Positions 23,243-36,480 of a stretch of 64,000 nt of DNA are shown here, in pieces. The position numbers and the translations under genes are program-made. The stretch is from Ustulina deusta. Its lineage: Eukaryota; Ascomycota; Sordariomycetes; Xylariales; Xylariaceae. Every line of letters begins with the position of its first letter. Positions within the stretch are counted from its first letter, which is position 1. Where the stretch lies: positions 369,253 through 433,252 of the forward strand of contig JAJNNX010000051.1 of the NCBI GenBank assembly GCA_023159155.1, read 5' to 3'. The notes under the pieces are model-generated. The model did no database searches and was not told the DNA's origin. It saw nothing but the letters and a program-made list of their open reading frames with translations.

Positions 23243-24874
23243 ATAAACTTTAAAAATTTTAAAATATTTATTTTAAAACAATTAAAACAAGCACTAACTA
23301 TAAAAAAAAAAAATTATTAAAATAATAAAACTTGTTTTATTTATAATAAAACAAAAATATATATTAATTAATTGCTTTAATTAAAAGCTTAAAATTTTAA
23401 ATATTTAACGAGTAAAAAAAATCTATAATAAAAATAGCTCTAGTAGTTTGTTTAACTTAAAAAATAAATAAAACTAACAAAAGTTTTTTTGTTAGTTTTT
23501 TTATTTATTTTAATTAAAATATATAGCGAAAACAAATTAATTATTTTTAAAATATTTGCTTAATTATAAATTAATAATATTAAAATAAAAACTTTAGTTT
23601 TATATAATACTAAAGTTTATATTTTTTTAATAATTAATTATAAGTTTATATAATAAATCAAACAATAATTAAAAATAAAAATAGTTTATTTAGCTAAATT
23701 TTAAAAATTTTGTAATTACTAAAATAAAATAATTAATAAAATTTATAAATATTTAATATATATAATAAAAATTAATAATTAATAATTTAAAAACTGAATA
23801 TTTTAAATTATTGATTTTAATTATAATATTATTATTAATATTAAATAGTTAATAAAACAAAATATTATAATAAAAACCTAAAAATAATAATTAATCTAGC
23901 TAAATAATTTATTTTTATTAGTTTAATTTTTACTAATAATTATAATTAAACTTTTTAATTATAAATAATAAAATATAAACCTAAAAATATAAAAAAATAT
24001 TATTCAATATTAAAACAACTTTTTAAAAATAAAACAATTATTCTAAAAATAACTAAAATATAAAAATATAAAAAAAACCTAAAACTTCTAAATTTAAAAC
24101 AAAAAAAGTCTATATAATAATTTTAAAAATTTTTTTTTTTAAGCTGCTATTAAAAAAATTATATAAAACTTTTAAAATTATTTTTATTAAAATAAATAAA
24201 AATAATTAGCTAAAAAAATCTTAAAAAAATTTATTATAATTAAGTTTATAATAACTAAAAATAATTATAGTAAGCTATTTAAAAAAAACTTAAAAATAAT
24301 TAATATTTTATAAAAAAAATAAACTTAAATTAATTAAATAATATTATAAAAAACTTTTAATAATAAACTAATTTTATTTTTTTTAAAAAAAAACTTTAAA
24401 TATATAAAATTAATATATAATTTTTGGTTTTTTTAGCTATTATACTTAAAAAAGTTCTTTTTTTAAAAAAAATCTAAAACTTTACTATTATTATAACTAA
24501 AGTTTAATATAATATTAAAATTTAATAATAAAAAATATATTTTTAAATTTTATTAATATTAAATATTAATATAATTTATTTTATTAAAAAAAAGTTTATA
24601 AATAAACTCCTAGTTATAAACTTTATGAAATAAAATATAAACTTAAATATTATTTTTATTTTATTTATATTTAAACTTAAATTAATTAAATATAAATTTA
24701 TAATTAATTATTAATAAAAAAATATATATTTAAAAAATTAAATTATATTAGTTTTAAATATTAATAATACTATATTTAATTATTATAATACTATTTGTTT
24801 TATAAAACTAAATATTATTAAAACTTTTTATTAATTATTATTAATTATAAAATTATATTATTTTATTTTATTTT

Positions 24875-25188
24875 TGTTGGAATAGTATTCCAGGTCAATC
24901 GTACGTTTTATTCGGACCATGGCCGAAGGCCATGGCATGGCCCATTTGGCCATGCTAGCCCATGGCTAGCCCAGGTGGCTAGGGGTCAGGTGGACCCTTC
25001 GCATTCGTATTCGTACGAATACGAAGGGGTATATCTGGCACCTCTCGCACCTGCCGAATAGTTCCCTTCTTTCCTTTCGATAGGCATCAGACATAGTACA
25101 ATAGGTTGTATGGTGTTTGCCTCAACAGATCTGCCCTTGCGTACGGCACCATGTACGCTCACACTACCCCGGGTAGACCCAACCGACA
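24875..25188 (+). mobile_element. S2 solo LTR, not RIP-mutated, inside F1-b
   Basis: 314 bp, TGTTGG...CCGACA, flanked by a perfect duplication ATTTT (24,870-24,874 and 25,189-25,193). It is homologous to the two LTRs of the element at 46,773-48,889. It is rich in nested palindromes (CATGGCCGAAGGCCATGG; ATTCGTACGAATACG). The minus-strand 67-aa frame inside it is just unmutated LTR and is not a gene. Confidence 0.85.
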
Positions 25189-26422
25189 ATTTTAAACTTA
25201 TAAAAAAATATTTTTATAAAAAGTTTTATTATTTAGTTTAAAAATAAAACTTATTTAATAATAAACTTTTATTAACATATAAATTTAAAAAATTTTAAAT
25301 AAATTTGCAAATATTTATATAAATAATATTTTAATTTATTTTAAAACTAAAAAATAGTACTAAACTTATTATAAAAAAATAATTTACTACTTATATTAAG
25401 CTAAATATTAAAAAAATATTAAAAAGTTTTGTTTTAATATATTTATTATTAATTATTTAAAAATAATTCTAAAAATTAAAATAAAAATAAAAATAAACTT
25501 TACTAAAATCTAAGCAATTTTAAATTAAAACTGTAATAATTTTAAAAATACTAAATTAATTTGGTTATTTTGTAAACTTTATAATTATATTAATATATTT
25601 ATTTATTATATTAGTAAAATTATTGCTTTTTTAAACTAACTACTAAAAAAAAATAAGCTGTTTATAATAGAACTAAAATAAAAATAAATTTTTAAACATA
25701 TAAAACTACTAATATATAAAACGCTTATTTTAGCTTTTTTTAAGCTTAGCTAACTAATATAAATAAAAATAAATATTTTATATAATATAATAAAAAAAGT
25801 TATTTAGCAATAATAAAAAAATTTATTTTAAAAATTTATAAAATATTTTTTTAAAACAATAATATTAATAAAATAAGCTTATTTAATTTAAAACTATAAA
25901 TTTTTAGTAATAATATAAACTTTAAAATATTACTACTTAAAATTTTTTAAAACTAAGTTTTTTATAATAACTAATTATTAAGTTTTATTATATTTTTTAA
26001 ATAAATAGATTTTATTAATATAATAAGTATACTGAACTAATTTTTTTATTAAACTTTAATATTATTTTTTAGTACTAACTAAAATAAAAAAATATAATAA
26101 TTAATGTTTTATTAAAAAAAATAATAAAGCTTTTTATAATTAAAACTAAAAAAACTAAAAAAGAAATAATAATATTAGTTTTTTTTAATAAAATATTAAA
26201 TCTTATATTAACTATAGATTTTTTATTTAATATTTTTTAAAAAGCTAACTTAATAAACTTAATTAAATAAAAAAACTAGTTATAAAATCTAAAAAATAAA
26301 AACAAAAAATTATATATATTTAAAATTATTTTAAATAAAACTATTTTTTTTTATATAGCTTTAATTTAAAAAACTTATATATTTTTAATTATTATATATT
26401 AAAATTAATATAAAATAATTAA

Positions 26423-26691
26423 TATTACATATTAGGCAATTATAAAAAGCAAGGCTTTATTCTAAAAACAAACTTTGCATTAGAATCTAAATATAAAGAA
26501 AAAAAAGCTAATTTTATAAGGATACGTTGCAGGTTTTTTATAGATAGATTAATAGAAAGTATAAGCAGCTATCAAATAATTGCTAAATACTAGCCAGGTA
26601 TAAATTATATAACCTAAGAATTAAAAATTACGGTTTGTATAGCTTATAAGTTGCAGCTATACTGCCGGCTACTAGCCACTATACTATAACT
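26423..26691 (-). repeat. F2 LTR, left copy
   Basis: About 269 bp, homologous to 32,616-32,886 and more heavily mutated in its GC-rich half. Confidence 0.8.
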
Positions 26692-29600
26692 ACTCCTTTT
26701 ACAAAAAGAAAAAAAATACGTTTATATATATTTAAACAAATACTTTCTAGTTAAAAAAAAATAGCTTTAAATATTTATTTATTAATTTTGATCCAGGCTT
26801 TTATTTTATTATATTATTAAACAGGTTTTTTTATATATAATATTAAAAGATTTTGTTATATTATAACTTAAATATAAAATTATTTTATATGTTTTTTTAT
26901 TAAAACTTTTTTATGTTTTTTAGTATAGCTTTATTATTATTAAAGTATACTTTGTTAAATTTGTTATTTTTTACAGCTTTTAGCTATTGTTTTAATTTTA
27001 TTAGTAGCCCTACTAATTTAGAGTTTTTATTATAAAACTTTTTTAGTACTTTTACTTTATTTTTAAAGTTTTTTATTAAATACTATTTATTATTAATATT
27101 TTAGCTTTTTTAGTTAATTTAGTATTATAGTTTTTTATAGTATATCTTTAAAATCTTTATTTTTTTTACTATAAACTTTTTTTTATTTTCTAGCTTAATT
27201 ATTTTGTTTTTTAGGTTTTTTTTTTTTGCTTTAGCAATAAATTATTAAGGTATTTTTATAATTTATTAGTATAATATTTATTTATAGCATGCTAAAAAAA
27301 AAATACTTTAAATATAAAAGTATTGCTAATATGCGCTAAAATCTTAAATATTTATTATATTATTAAATAGTTAAACTTATTAAACAAACGGTTTATTTTT
27401 TAGTTTTATTGTTTTTTTAGTATAAATATATAATTTCTTATATTAAAGTTAGAATTTTTATAGCTTTTATTAACTTGCTATATTATATAATTTTATATAT
27501 TTTATAAATATAATTTAGCTATATTAATAAACTAGACTATTTTTTTAGCTTTTTTTTATACGTTTTTTTAAAGCTTTTTTTTATACTAGTAATTTATTTT
27601 ATTTTTTTTTAGCTGTTTTATTTTCTTAATTAAAATAGAACAGCATTAAAAATCCTATTTTTATTTTATAAAGTATTAAACCTATAAACTTATATAATAA
27701 AGCTATTTATATATAGTTTATAATAAGTATTTTTTTAGACCAATTATCTTAATAATAATTTATATAAAGTTTTAACTTTTAGTTAAAATATTTGTTTATA
27801 ATTTCTATTTATTTTATTATTTTATAATATTTTATTAAAGCTAAAATATAAATCATATCTATTAGTTTATATAATTTATTTATAAATATAAATATAAACT
27901 ATAGTTTTTTATTTAAAATTTATTACTAAATATTTTTATACTTTATTAAATATTAAAAATAAGCATAACTTGCTAAAAATCTTATTTTTTAGTACTTTAG
28001 CTAGGTAGTATCCCAGGCAGTTAGCTATATATATATTATAATCCTTTATTATTTTTAGCTATTAATATTATTAAATAACTAGTTGTTTTATTTGTTTTTT
28101 TTAAAATATATAGTTAGCATTCTATTATATATTTTTTTAATTAGTTATATATATAAATATAAAACGACCGGAACAACCAATCTATTTTTAAAAATTATAA
28201 GTCCTTTTTTAATAACCTATAAGTTATTTTTTATGCTTATTCTAGCTTTTTATTAATCAATTTCTATACTAAAGTTTATTCTATTTTTATATAAAATATA
28301 GTTTATTAATTAAATATTTTTTATTTATTCCAAGTTAATACAAAATTATATTTTATATAATATTATAATATTATTTTTTTAAAATAAAAAAATATTATGT
28401 ATAGGTTTAAACAAAGTTATATACTTATAAATTTTTTTTTTTTTAGTTTATATTTATAAATATTTTTATTTGCAAAATATTATATCTACTACAATTTTTT
28501 TTTTCTAAGTTAGTAAATAATTAAAAAATTATATTTAACAAATAAAAATATTTATTTAGCTTATTTTAAGTTACAATATTATTTTTTATTAAAATATTTT
28601 AATGTTTTATAGTCTATAAGAACTAAAAAATAATTATAGTTACTAATTAGTTCAGCTTACTATTTCTTAAATATTAGAGCTACTACTAATATTTTTTTAT
28701 TATAAATATTATAGTTTAATTTAATATTATATATAGTTTTAGAATAAAATATAATAAAGTATTATTTGTTGCTATATAACTAAAATATAACTTTTATTAC
28801 TATACTATTAAAAATGTCTGTTTTTATTTTCATAGGTAGCTTATAATTAAAATGCTTAAAAATAAGGGTTAATATAAGGACTTTTTTTAGATTTTAAAAA
28901 GCTTTTTTATATTATTTAGTTTATTTAAACAACATTTTCTTTTTTATTAAATAATTAAAAAGAGCTACTATTCTATTATAATTTTTTATAATTTTTTAAT
29001 AAAAGTTATAAAAACTTAAAAAAAATTAAACTTTTTTTATAGTTATAAGTGCTTTTTAGTTATATATTATAGTAATTGTAGCTAAGTTGACTTATATATT
29101 TTCGGTACTAATAATATATCTAAAGAACTTGGTTTTAGTTATATAAAATTCTAACTTTTTAAAGTCTATTTATACGCTAGTAGATCGTAATTAAATAAGG
29201 ACTTTTTTTATATATACTTAGTATTTTTTTAAGTTATTAAAATAAATAAAAATATTATTTATATAAATACTACAAAAATTATTTAAATAATTAAACAAAA
29301 TATTATTAATATATTTTTAAAACATAAAAAAGCTATTAATAAAACCAAACAAAAAAATATAGTAATAGTATATATTATAACAAATATAAAATATTATAAG
29401 GTTTTTTTGTTTTTAGTATATTTATATATAATAAAAAGCTTATTTTATATTAATTTTAGTAAAAATTTTAGCTTTAAAAATATATAATAAAGTTTTTTTA
29501 ATTAGTAATAAAAAATACTTATTTTTTTTAGTAATTTTGTTTAATTTATAATAATTTATATAAAAGCGGAGTCTATTATAAAGTTTTTTTATAAATAAGA

Positions 29601-32600
29601 CAAAAAATATAAATAAAGCGTTGTTTAGCTTAATAAATTTTTTATATAAATTATTAATAAAGTATTTTTTTCTAGTTTTTAATTTATTTAATAATATTTT
29701 ATATAAAAAGCTATAACTTAAGTTTTTTAAAGACTTTATATTTATAAATTCTATTTTATAGTCTATTTATAGGCAATAAAGCAATAAAGTATTAAAATCT
29801 ATTTTATTAAAAATATAAAAAGAATTATAGTACTTTAGGGGTATAAGTTCTAAAGCTTTTTTTTTTAAAAATAGTTCTTTTTTAGACTTATATTCCTTAA
29901 TTATTTTTTTTACTTAATAAATATTAATAATTTATATATGTTTATGAAAGTTATTTTTTTGGACTATTTTTTTTAAATATTATAGCGCTTACTATAATAT
30001 ATTATAATTAATATTTATATTAACTAATATTATTACGTTTTAGCTAATATATATTAAGAATATTAAACTATTAATAGAAACATTTATATTTTTTAAACTT
30101 CTGTTTTTTTTGTTCTTTTTTTGGTTTTTTTTTTTTTTTATAAATAAACTTAAATAAAAAAAAAAGGTATTATATAAGTTTTTTTTTATTTTAGCAATAT
30201 TTTTTATAGTTAGGTTACTTTTTTTTAGAATATTAATATAAATTTATTATATAATATTATATACTTGGTTATACTGGTTTGTGGCTTACTATTATTTTTT
30301 TTAGCGTTTTATATTTTTTTTAACTTTATATTTTTACATTGCGTGTTTGTTTAGAAAAAAAGATATAATAATTATTTTTTAGTATTATTTATTATTAAGT
30401 TATGTTTATAGTCAAGTTTAATTAATAAATCTAGTAGAAATATTAGTTTATTTTATTAATAATTTAGTAAAATCTTATAAGTTTAGAACTATAGTTTATT
30501 AAAAATAATGTTATATTATATGTTTAATATAAATATTAAAATTTGGTAAAAAATATAACTTTAAATTTTTAGGTTAATTAATAATACTTGCTTAATTAAT
30601 TACTAACTTTTATTATGATAACTTATTATAAAATATAGTAGTATTTTTATTATAATAAGTTATAATTATTATAAGATTTTTTTTAATAAAATAAATATTT
30701 ATAAATATATATAATTTAGCTTTTATATTTCTAAAAAAATTATAAATTATTAAAAATAATTTATTATTACTTATAGTATAAATATATAAAAAAGGCTTTT
30801 TTTTAAAAAACTTATTTATTATATTTTGTAAATATAATATTTATTTAAACTTTGCGGTCAGCTGCTATACTAGCCTTTATTAAACAGTTTTTTAATATAT
30901 ATTTTTATTACTTATAAATCAAATTTTTTTTTTTAAAAATTAGCTTTTTTATTTTATTATTACTAATCTTAGGGCTTTAGACTATAAATATTATATTATT
31001 TTTTATACCTGCTTTACTTTTTTAGTTAATATTATTATTTTTTTTTATATTGTTTTTAACCGTAGTAAAAGTTTGCTTTTTAATTTTATAAGCTATGTTT
31101 TTTTTTTAGTTATTAATATTTAGCTAATAAACAATTTAAATAGTATACTTTATATCAGCATTAAAAATAATACTATTTTTTAAATATTTAAACATAATTT
31201 TATTATAAAAGCGAATTAAAAGTTGATTTTTAAATTTTTTATTTTATTTTATTTTATTAAAACATATTTTACTAATAAATCAAACAAAATTATTTTTAAA
31301 CTTAAAGAACTTATTTAAGGATTTACTTTTAAAAAATAACCTTTTTTATTTTCTTTTAGACTTAGTAGTCTTATTAATATTATAATAACTATTTTAAAAA
31401 TAAATTAATAATATTATAAAAGTTTTAATTTAATTTAAATAAATATTTTTAAAATAAAACTATAAATTTTTTATAGCTTTTTTTTTAAAACAAAACTTAA
31501 TATTTATTATTTTTGTAGTATTATTAGCGAACTAATCTTTATTAATAAAAAAGCAATTTTTTATATTTTTATACTATATTTTAAACTTAATTTTGTTTTT
31601 TGTTACATTATTATAAAAAGTAATTATATATACTTAAGCAGTTTTATAGAACTTTTTTTTAGTTTGTTTTAAGTATAAAATTAACTAGCATTAAATAATT
31701 AAATCTACTATATATTAATTTGTTTTTATTATTTAATTTTATAAATTATTATATTAAGTACTTATTATTTTAAGTTTGTTTAACAATTAATTAATAGTTT
31801 GCTACTAGTCTGTTTATTAAAAAGTATTCGTATAATAAGTCGAAAAACTAGGGTTATTAAACTTAAACTTAATAAGTTATACTTAAAAATCTTTAATTAA
31901 AATCTTTCAATTAGTATTTTTATTAGTACTTAAGTTAGCAAAATATTTGTTTTACTTAAAAAAGCTTATTATATTATTTTTAGTTTTTTTTAACAATTTA
32001 TATAAATTTAAAACATATTAAATATTAGTAATTATTATAATATTTTATAGTTTAAACTTTTGTTATAAAGCTTCTAAATAATTTAGAATAGCATTAAAAG
32101 CAGCTTAATCTATAAGTTTTTTTAAATATAAAGATTGTTTATTTTATTTTTAGAATAATTATATTAAAAAAAAACAAAATTATTTCTTTTAATATAAACT
32201 ACTATATACTAATTAATTAAGTTTATAGCTTTTTTATTAAATTTTTTTTGCTTATAATAATATTAATAATTAGTAAAAACAGAGTTAGTAATAGTTTGCT
32301 TAAATTTATTAATTATTTAAACAATAATATATTTAATAATTATTATTATATATTAAAGCAAAGTTTTTTATTAGGTTAAAACATGCTTTTTTTAAAGTTA
32401 TTTAATAAAAAATATACTTTTTTATAAGCTGTGTTTTTTATATAAGTACACTTTTCTAGAGTTCGCGCTATACTACTAAAACAGAAACTAAGTCCTAATA
32501 AATAGTTCAGAGTTATAATAAATAGTTATAATATATACTATATATAAATTGTTTAATTATTTGGAAAAATATTTAAAAGCAGTCCTAATATATTTTATAA

Positions 32601-32615
32601 AAATAATACTTAGAT

Positions 32616-32886
32616 TATTACGTATTAGGTAATCATAAAAAGTAAGGTTTTATTCTAAAAGCAAACTTTATATTAAAATCTAAAAAAAAAAAAAAAAAAA
32701 CCTAATTTTATAAAGATACGTTATAAATTTTTTATAAATAGATTAGTAGGAAGTATAAGCAACTATCAGGTAATTGCTAGGTGCCGGCCAGGTATAAGTT
32801 ATATAACCTAGGAATTAAAGATTGCGGTTTGTGTAGCTTGTGGGTTATAGCCACGCTGCCGGCCACCAGCCACCATACCATAACTA
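32616..32886 (-). repeat. F2 LTR, right copy
   Basis: About 271 bp with a 19-base A run near 32,682 and a less-mutated GC-rich segment at 32,790-32,880. Confidence 0.8.
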
Positions 32887-34279
32887 TCAAAATATTAAAA
32901 CAAAAATACTATTAGTTTTATTTAAAATATAATTATAAATAATATATATATAATTACTATTACTATAAAAAAACCAAAACATTATAAAATAAAACTTTTA
33001 GTTTTTTTTATTTATTATTTATACTAGCTGTAATATAGCAATATATAATAATAAATAATAAAAATATATTATTTAACTAATAAAGTTATAATTATATATA
33101 AATATTTATAAATAAGTTGAATTATTTAATTATAACTTTATTTAGTAAAAAAATAAACACTATAAAATTACTAGCTATATAATACTATAAAAATCTATAT
33201 AGATTTTTTAGTATACTAAATATATAAATATTAAATAATATAGGACTGTTTATTTTTAAGTTTATAATAATAATTAATAGTTTTATAAGCAGTAAATACT
33301 ACTTTAGTAGTATTTATTACTTTTAGACCTAAAAAATAATAAAATTAAGTAATTAAAAACTAGACTAATAATTCTATTTTTATATTAATAAATATTAAAA
33401 CAACTAAAATATTTATTTTTTTATTTTAAACTTTATATATAATGCTTTATAATACTTATTAATTAATATATTACTACTAAAAATAATAATAAAAATTAAA
33501 ACATAAAACTTTTTAATAATAAATATTAACAAAATAGTTATAAATTTTAATACTAAACAATAAACGTTCGAATTAGTCCGTTAGACCTAAAACGTTGAAA
33601 AAATAATATATAATATAATAACTCTTACGCAAAAACAATACAAGCTATAAACTAACAAAAAAAAATATTTTATAGATTTTAAAATAAAAAATAAAGTTTT
33701 TTAAAAAAAAAAAAGCTTTATAACGCAAGTATTAACTATTAAATTAAACTTTTAATCAATCGGACTTTTTAAAATTTTAAAAAAATAAAAATTTAGCTAT
33801 ATTTTTGATTTGCTTAACTTATATAAAATAAAAAACCTATTTTATACTAACTAATTATAAAAAATAAGTAATAACTTTTTATTTTAATAAATCTAGTTAT
33901 TATTTTTAGCTTAAAATATTAATAGTAAAACAAATTTTAAAATTAAACAAATTAAATAATTAAAAATATATAAAAAAAATAAAAAACTATAGTACTAAGT
34001 TATTTAAAAAAACTATAATTTTAATAATATTTAATATGTAGCTTAAAATTTTAAAAATATACCAATTAAGCTTGATTAATTTTATAAAACTTACAAAAAA
34101 ACACCCGGACTTTTTATAAAATTACAAAAATAAATATATATAGTAATAACTAACAAATTTGCAAGCAATTATAAAAATAGTAATAAAGCAGTACAATATA
34201 AAAAAACTATACAAACTTAATATTATTAATAATTTTGAATTAAAACTATATTTAAACTTTTAGTTTTTAAAAAAAATAG

Positions 34280-34515
34280 TATAATAGTTAGTATAGTTTT
34301 AGCAAAACTTATAAAGATTTTAGACCTATATAGCAATAAAATAAAAAATCTATGTATAGACCAACTTATAACTCTGCAGCTATATATAGAAAATCTATAT
34401 CTATTTACTTTATAAATTCTGATTTTTTATTTTTATTTTTATTTTTTTAGTTTAGAGTTTTTGTTTATAGTATTAATAAACTAACTATAAAAGCTTTATT
34501 TAACTAATCGTAACA
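34280..34515 (+). repeat. F1-b 3' LTR
   Basis: 236 bp, ends intact as CTAATCGTAACA. Its T run is interrupted by A bases (ATTTTTATTTTTATTT), unlike the other F1 LTRs. Confidence 0.85.
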
Positions 34516-35640
34516 ATTATTATAAATTAATATAAACTATTAAAATTTTAATAATTATTTATAAAACTATTTGTTATAAAAATTTTAGCGTACTAAAAAA
34601 TATAATTTTTTAGCTTTTAATTTTTTTTTAAAAAAGTTTCTTTTTAAACTATAGTTTAAAAATATTATATTTTGCTTAGCTATTTTATAAAAATATTTCT
34701 AATAAAAGAACTTATAATATTATTTTTTAAAAAAGTTTTATTTGTTATATTATTATTAGTACCAGTTATAAGCTTATTAATTTATTTTTAAAACATATTA
34801 ATACTAGCTATACTTTTAATATTAAATATAACAAAAATTTAACTTATAATATTATAGCTATATTTATTTGCCTAGCTTTTAATAGTAGCTATTTAGCTAT
34901 TATTTAAAAATCTATTAAAAGTATTTTTAATATTTATTTTAAAAAAGCTTATATATTTAGAAATATTACTATTAATATTATTTCTTATATTTATAAGCTA
35001 TTTCAAAATAATATAACCAAGCGTATATTTTAACCTAAAGCGTTTAATATTAAAAATATTTATTAGCATAATTAAAAACCTTTTTTAAATAAAATTAATA
35101 ATTTTAATAATATTATTCTAAAAAAAAATAAAACTGTTTAGTATTTTATACTTAGCCTAGCTAAAAATAGTACTTAGGATAAGATTGTTAATTAAAAAAT
35201 TAAAAAATAATGTTTTTTTAATATTAATAAGTTTAATAATTTTTAAAAAGTTAGTTTAAGCAACTTTAATATTTTAAAATAGTTTGGTTAGTTATATTAG
35301 TTAGTTATATATATTATAGTACTTTAAACTTATAAACTTAATTATTTAAGTATATTATAGTATCTTAATTTTAAGTAAATATTTATAGCTATTATAGTTA
35401 TATAGTTAATATAGTATTAATTAGCTAATATTCTTTTTTATTTGTTATAATATATTTAAATTAAGCTTTAAAAAAGTATAGTATATTATAACACATTTAA
35501 ATTAAGCTTTAAAATATTATAGTATGTTATAGCATAGAGTCTTTTAGTATTTCTTTTTGCTATAGTATATTTAGTATACTTAAAATATTCTAAAGCTTTA
35601 TTTAAGTATGTTATAATATATATTTTTAGTTATTTATAGC

Positions 35641-35785
35641 TACTGCTTTACTAATATTACTATTTTTACTGCTACTACTCCTATTACTATTACTACTTTT
35701 ATTACTATTATTATTACTATTATTATTACTATTATTATTACTATTATTAATAGTAGTAATAATAATAGTAATAATAATAATATAT
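35641..35785. repeat. ATT/ACT triplet microsatellite forming an inverted repeat
   Basis: ATTACTATTATT units on the left turn into AATAGTAATAAT units on the right, with the axis at about 35,749, so each arm is complementary to the other. A looser echo of the same triplets lies at 35,842-35,895. Confidence 0.75.
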
Positions 35786-36369
35786 TTAATACTAGCTTTT
35801 TAAAGTATTATAACCTTTATGATATTTTAAACTTACTACTGCTATTATTACTACTATTGCTACTATTATATCTTTGTTCTTACTACTACTACACTTGTTA
35901 TTAGTAAGGTATGTTTTAACTTTTGTTTAAATATTAATATTATTTAACTTATTGTAATATTTAGCTATTAAAACTATATAAAAAGCTGTCCGCTAAAGTT
36001 ATAAAGTTGTGTAGCGCTAATATATCACTCTACTAATTGCTTTTTTTTTTTGTTTTTTTTTTTTAATTTCTTAGCTATCCGGCTACTATAATATAAGTTA
36101 TAAAACGCTTATAAAAACAAATTTAACTTTTTATTTAGCGCTATAAAGGTTAATAAAAATATAAAAGCTATTTTATAACAAGTCTTAAGTGCTACTTTAT
36201 AATAAGAGTATTTATATTATGCTAGTAATAAAAACTTATAAAATATATATATAAATAGCTATAAAAAAGCATATATTAGTTATATTTATAATAACTAAAA
36301 AAAAAAAATTTGTTATAAGTTTATATTAAGTTTACTAATTAAATATATTAATTAATACTATATTTATAT

Positions 36370-36480
36370 AGTTATATTTTTTTTTGCTTTTGCTTTTGTT
36401 TTTATTTCTATTTTTGTTTTTGGTTTTTTTTTTTTTTCTTTTCTATTTCTTCTGCTGCTTCTGCTTCCTTTTTTTATTAT
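36370..36480. repeat. Pyrimidine-rich low-complexity tract
   Basis: Almost pure T/C with G interruptions on the plus strand (TTTTGCTTTTGCTTTTG, CTTCTGCTGCTTCTGCTTCC). Simple-sequence DNA, no coding evidence. Confidence 0.6.

Larger units (their letters stand above)
26423..32886 (-). mobile_element. F2: complete LTR retrotransposon nested in F1-b, RIP-mutated
   Basis: Direct repeats of about 270 bp at 26,423-26,691 and 32,616-32,886 bound a 6.46-kb element inserted in F1. The F1 sequence AATCAAAATATTAAAAC is continuous in F1-a (near 15,945, minus strand) and split here. The target duplication is 4-5 bp, TTAA/TCAA, differing by one C-to-T change. Sense is inferred minus: LTRs then end in TACGTAACA or its decayed form, and the minus strand is A-rich. 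A decayed Ile/Asn/Lys-type composition without open frames is all that remains of coding capacity. The 3' copy keeps GC-rich words (GTGCCGGCCAGG, CTGCCGGCCACC). Confidence 0.8.
21494..34515 (+). mobile_element. F1-b: RIP-inactivated LTR retrotransposon with three nested insertions
   Basis: LTRs at 21,494-21,722 and 34,280-34,515 are flanked by a perfect duplication ATTAT (21,489-21,493 and 34,516-34,520). The 13,022-bp span contains solo LTR S1, solo LTR S2 and a complete F2 element. Removing them leaves about 6.0 kb, matching F1-a without P1 (about 5.9 kb). The plus strand is A-rich in its own segments (21.7-26.4 kb), as expected for the sense strand. No open frame survives. Confidence 0.85.

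Noticed and set aside
24986..25189. 67-aa minus-strand open frame, with a near-identical one at 48,666-48,890
   Set aside because: Both lie wholly inside S2 LTRs and are open only because these LTRs escaped RIP; no codon or domain evidence.
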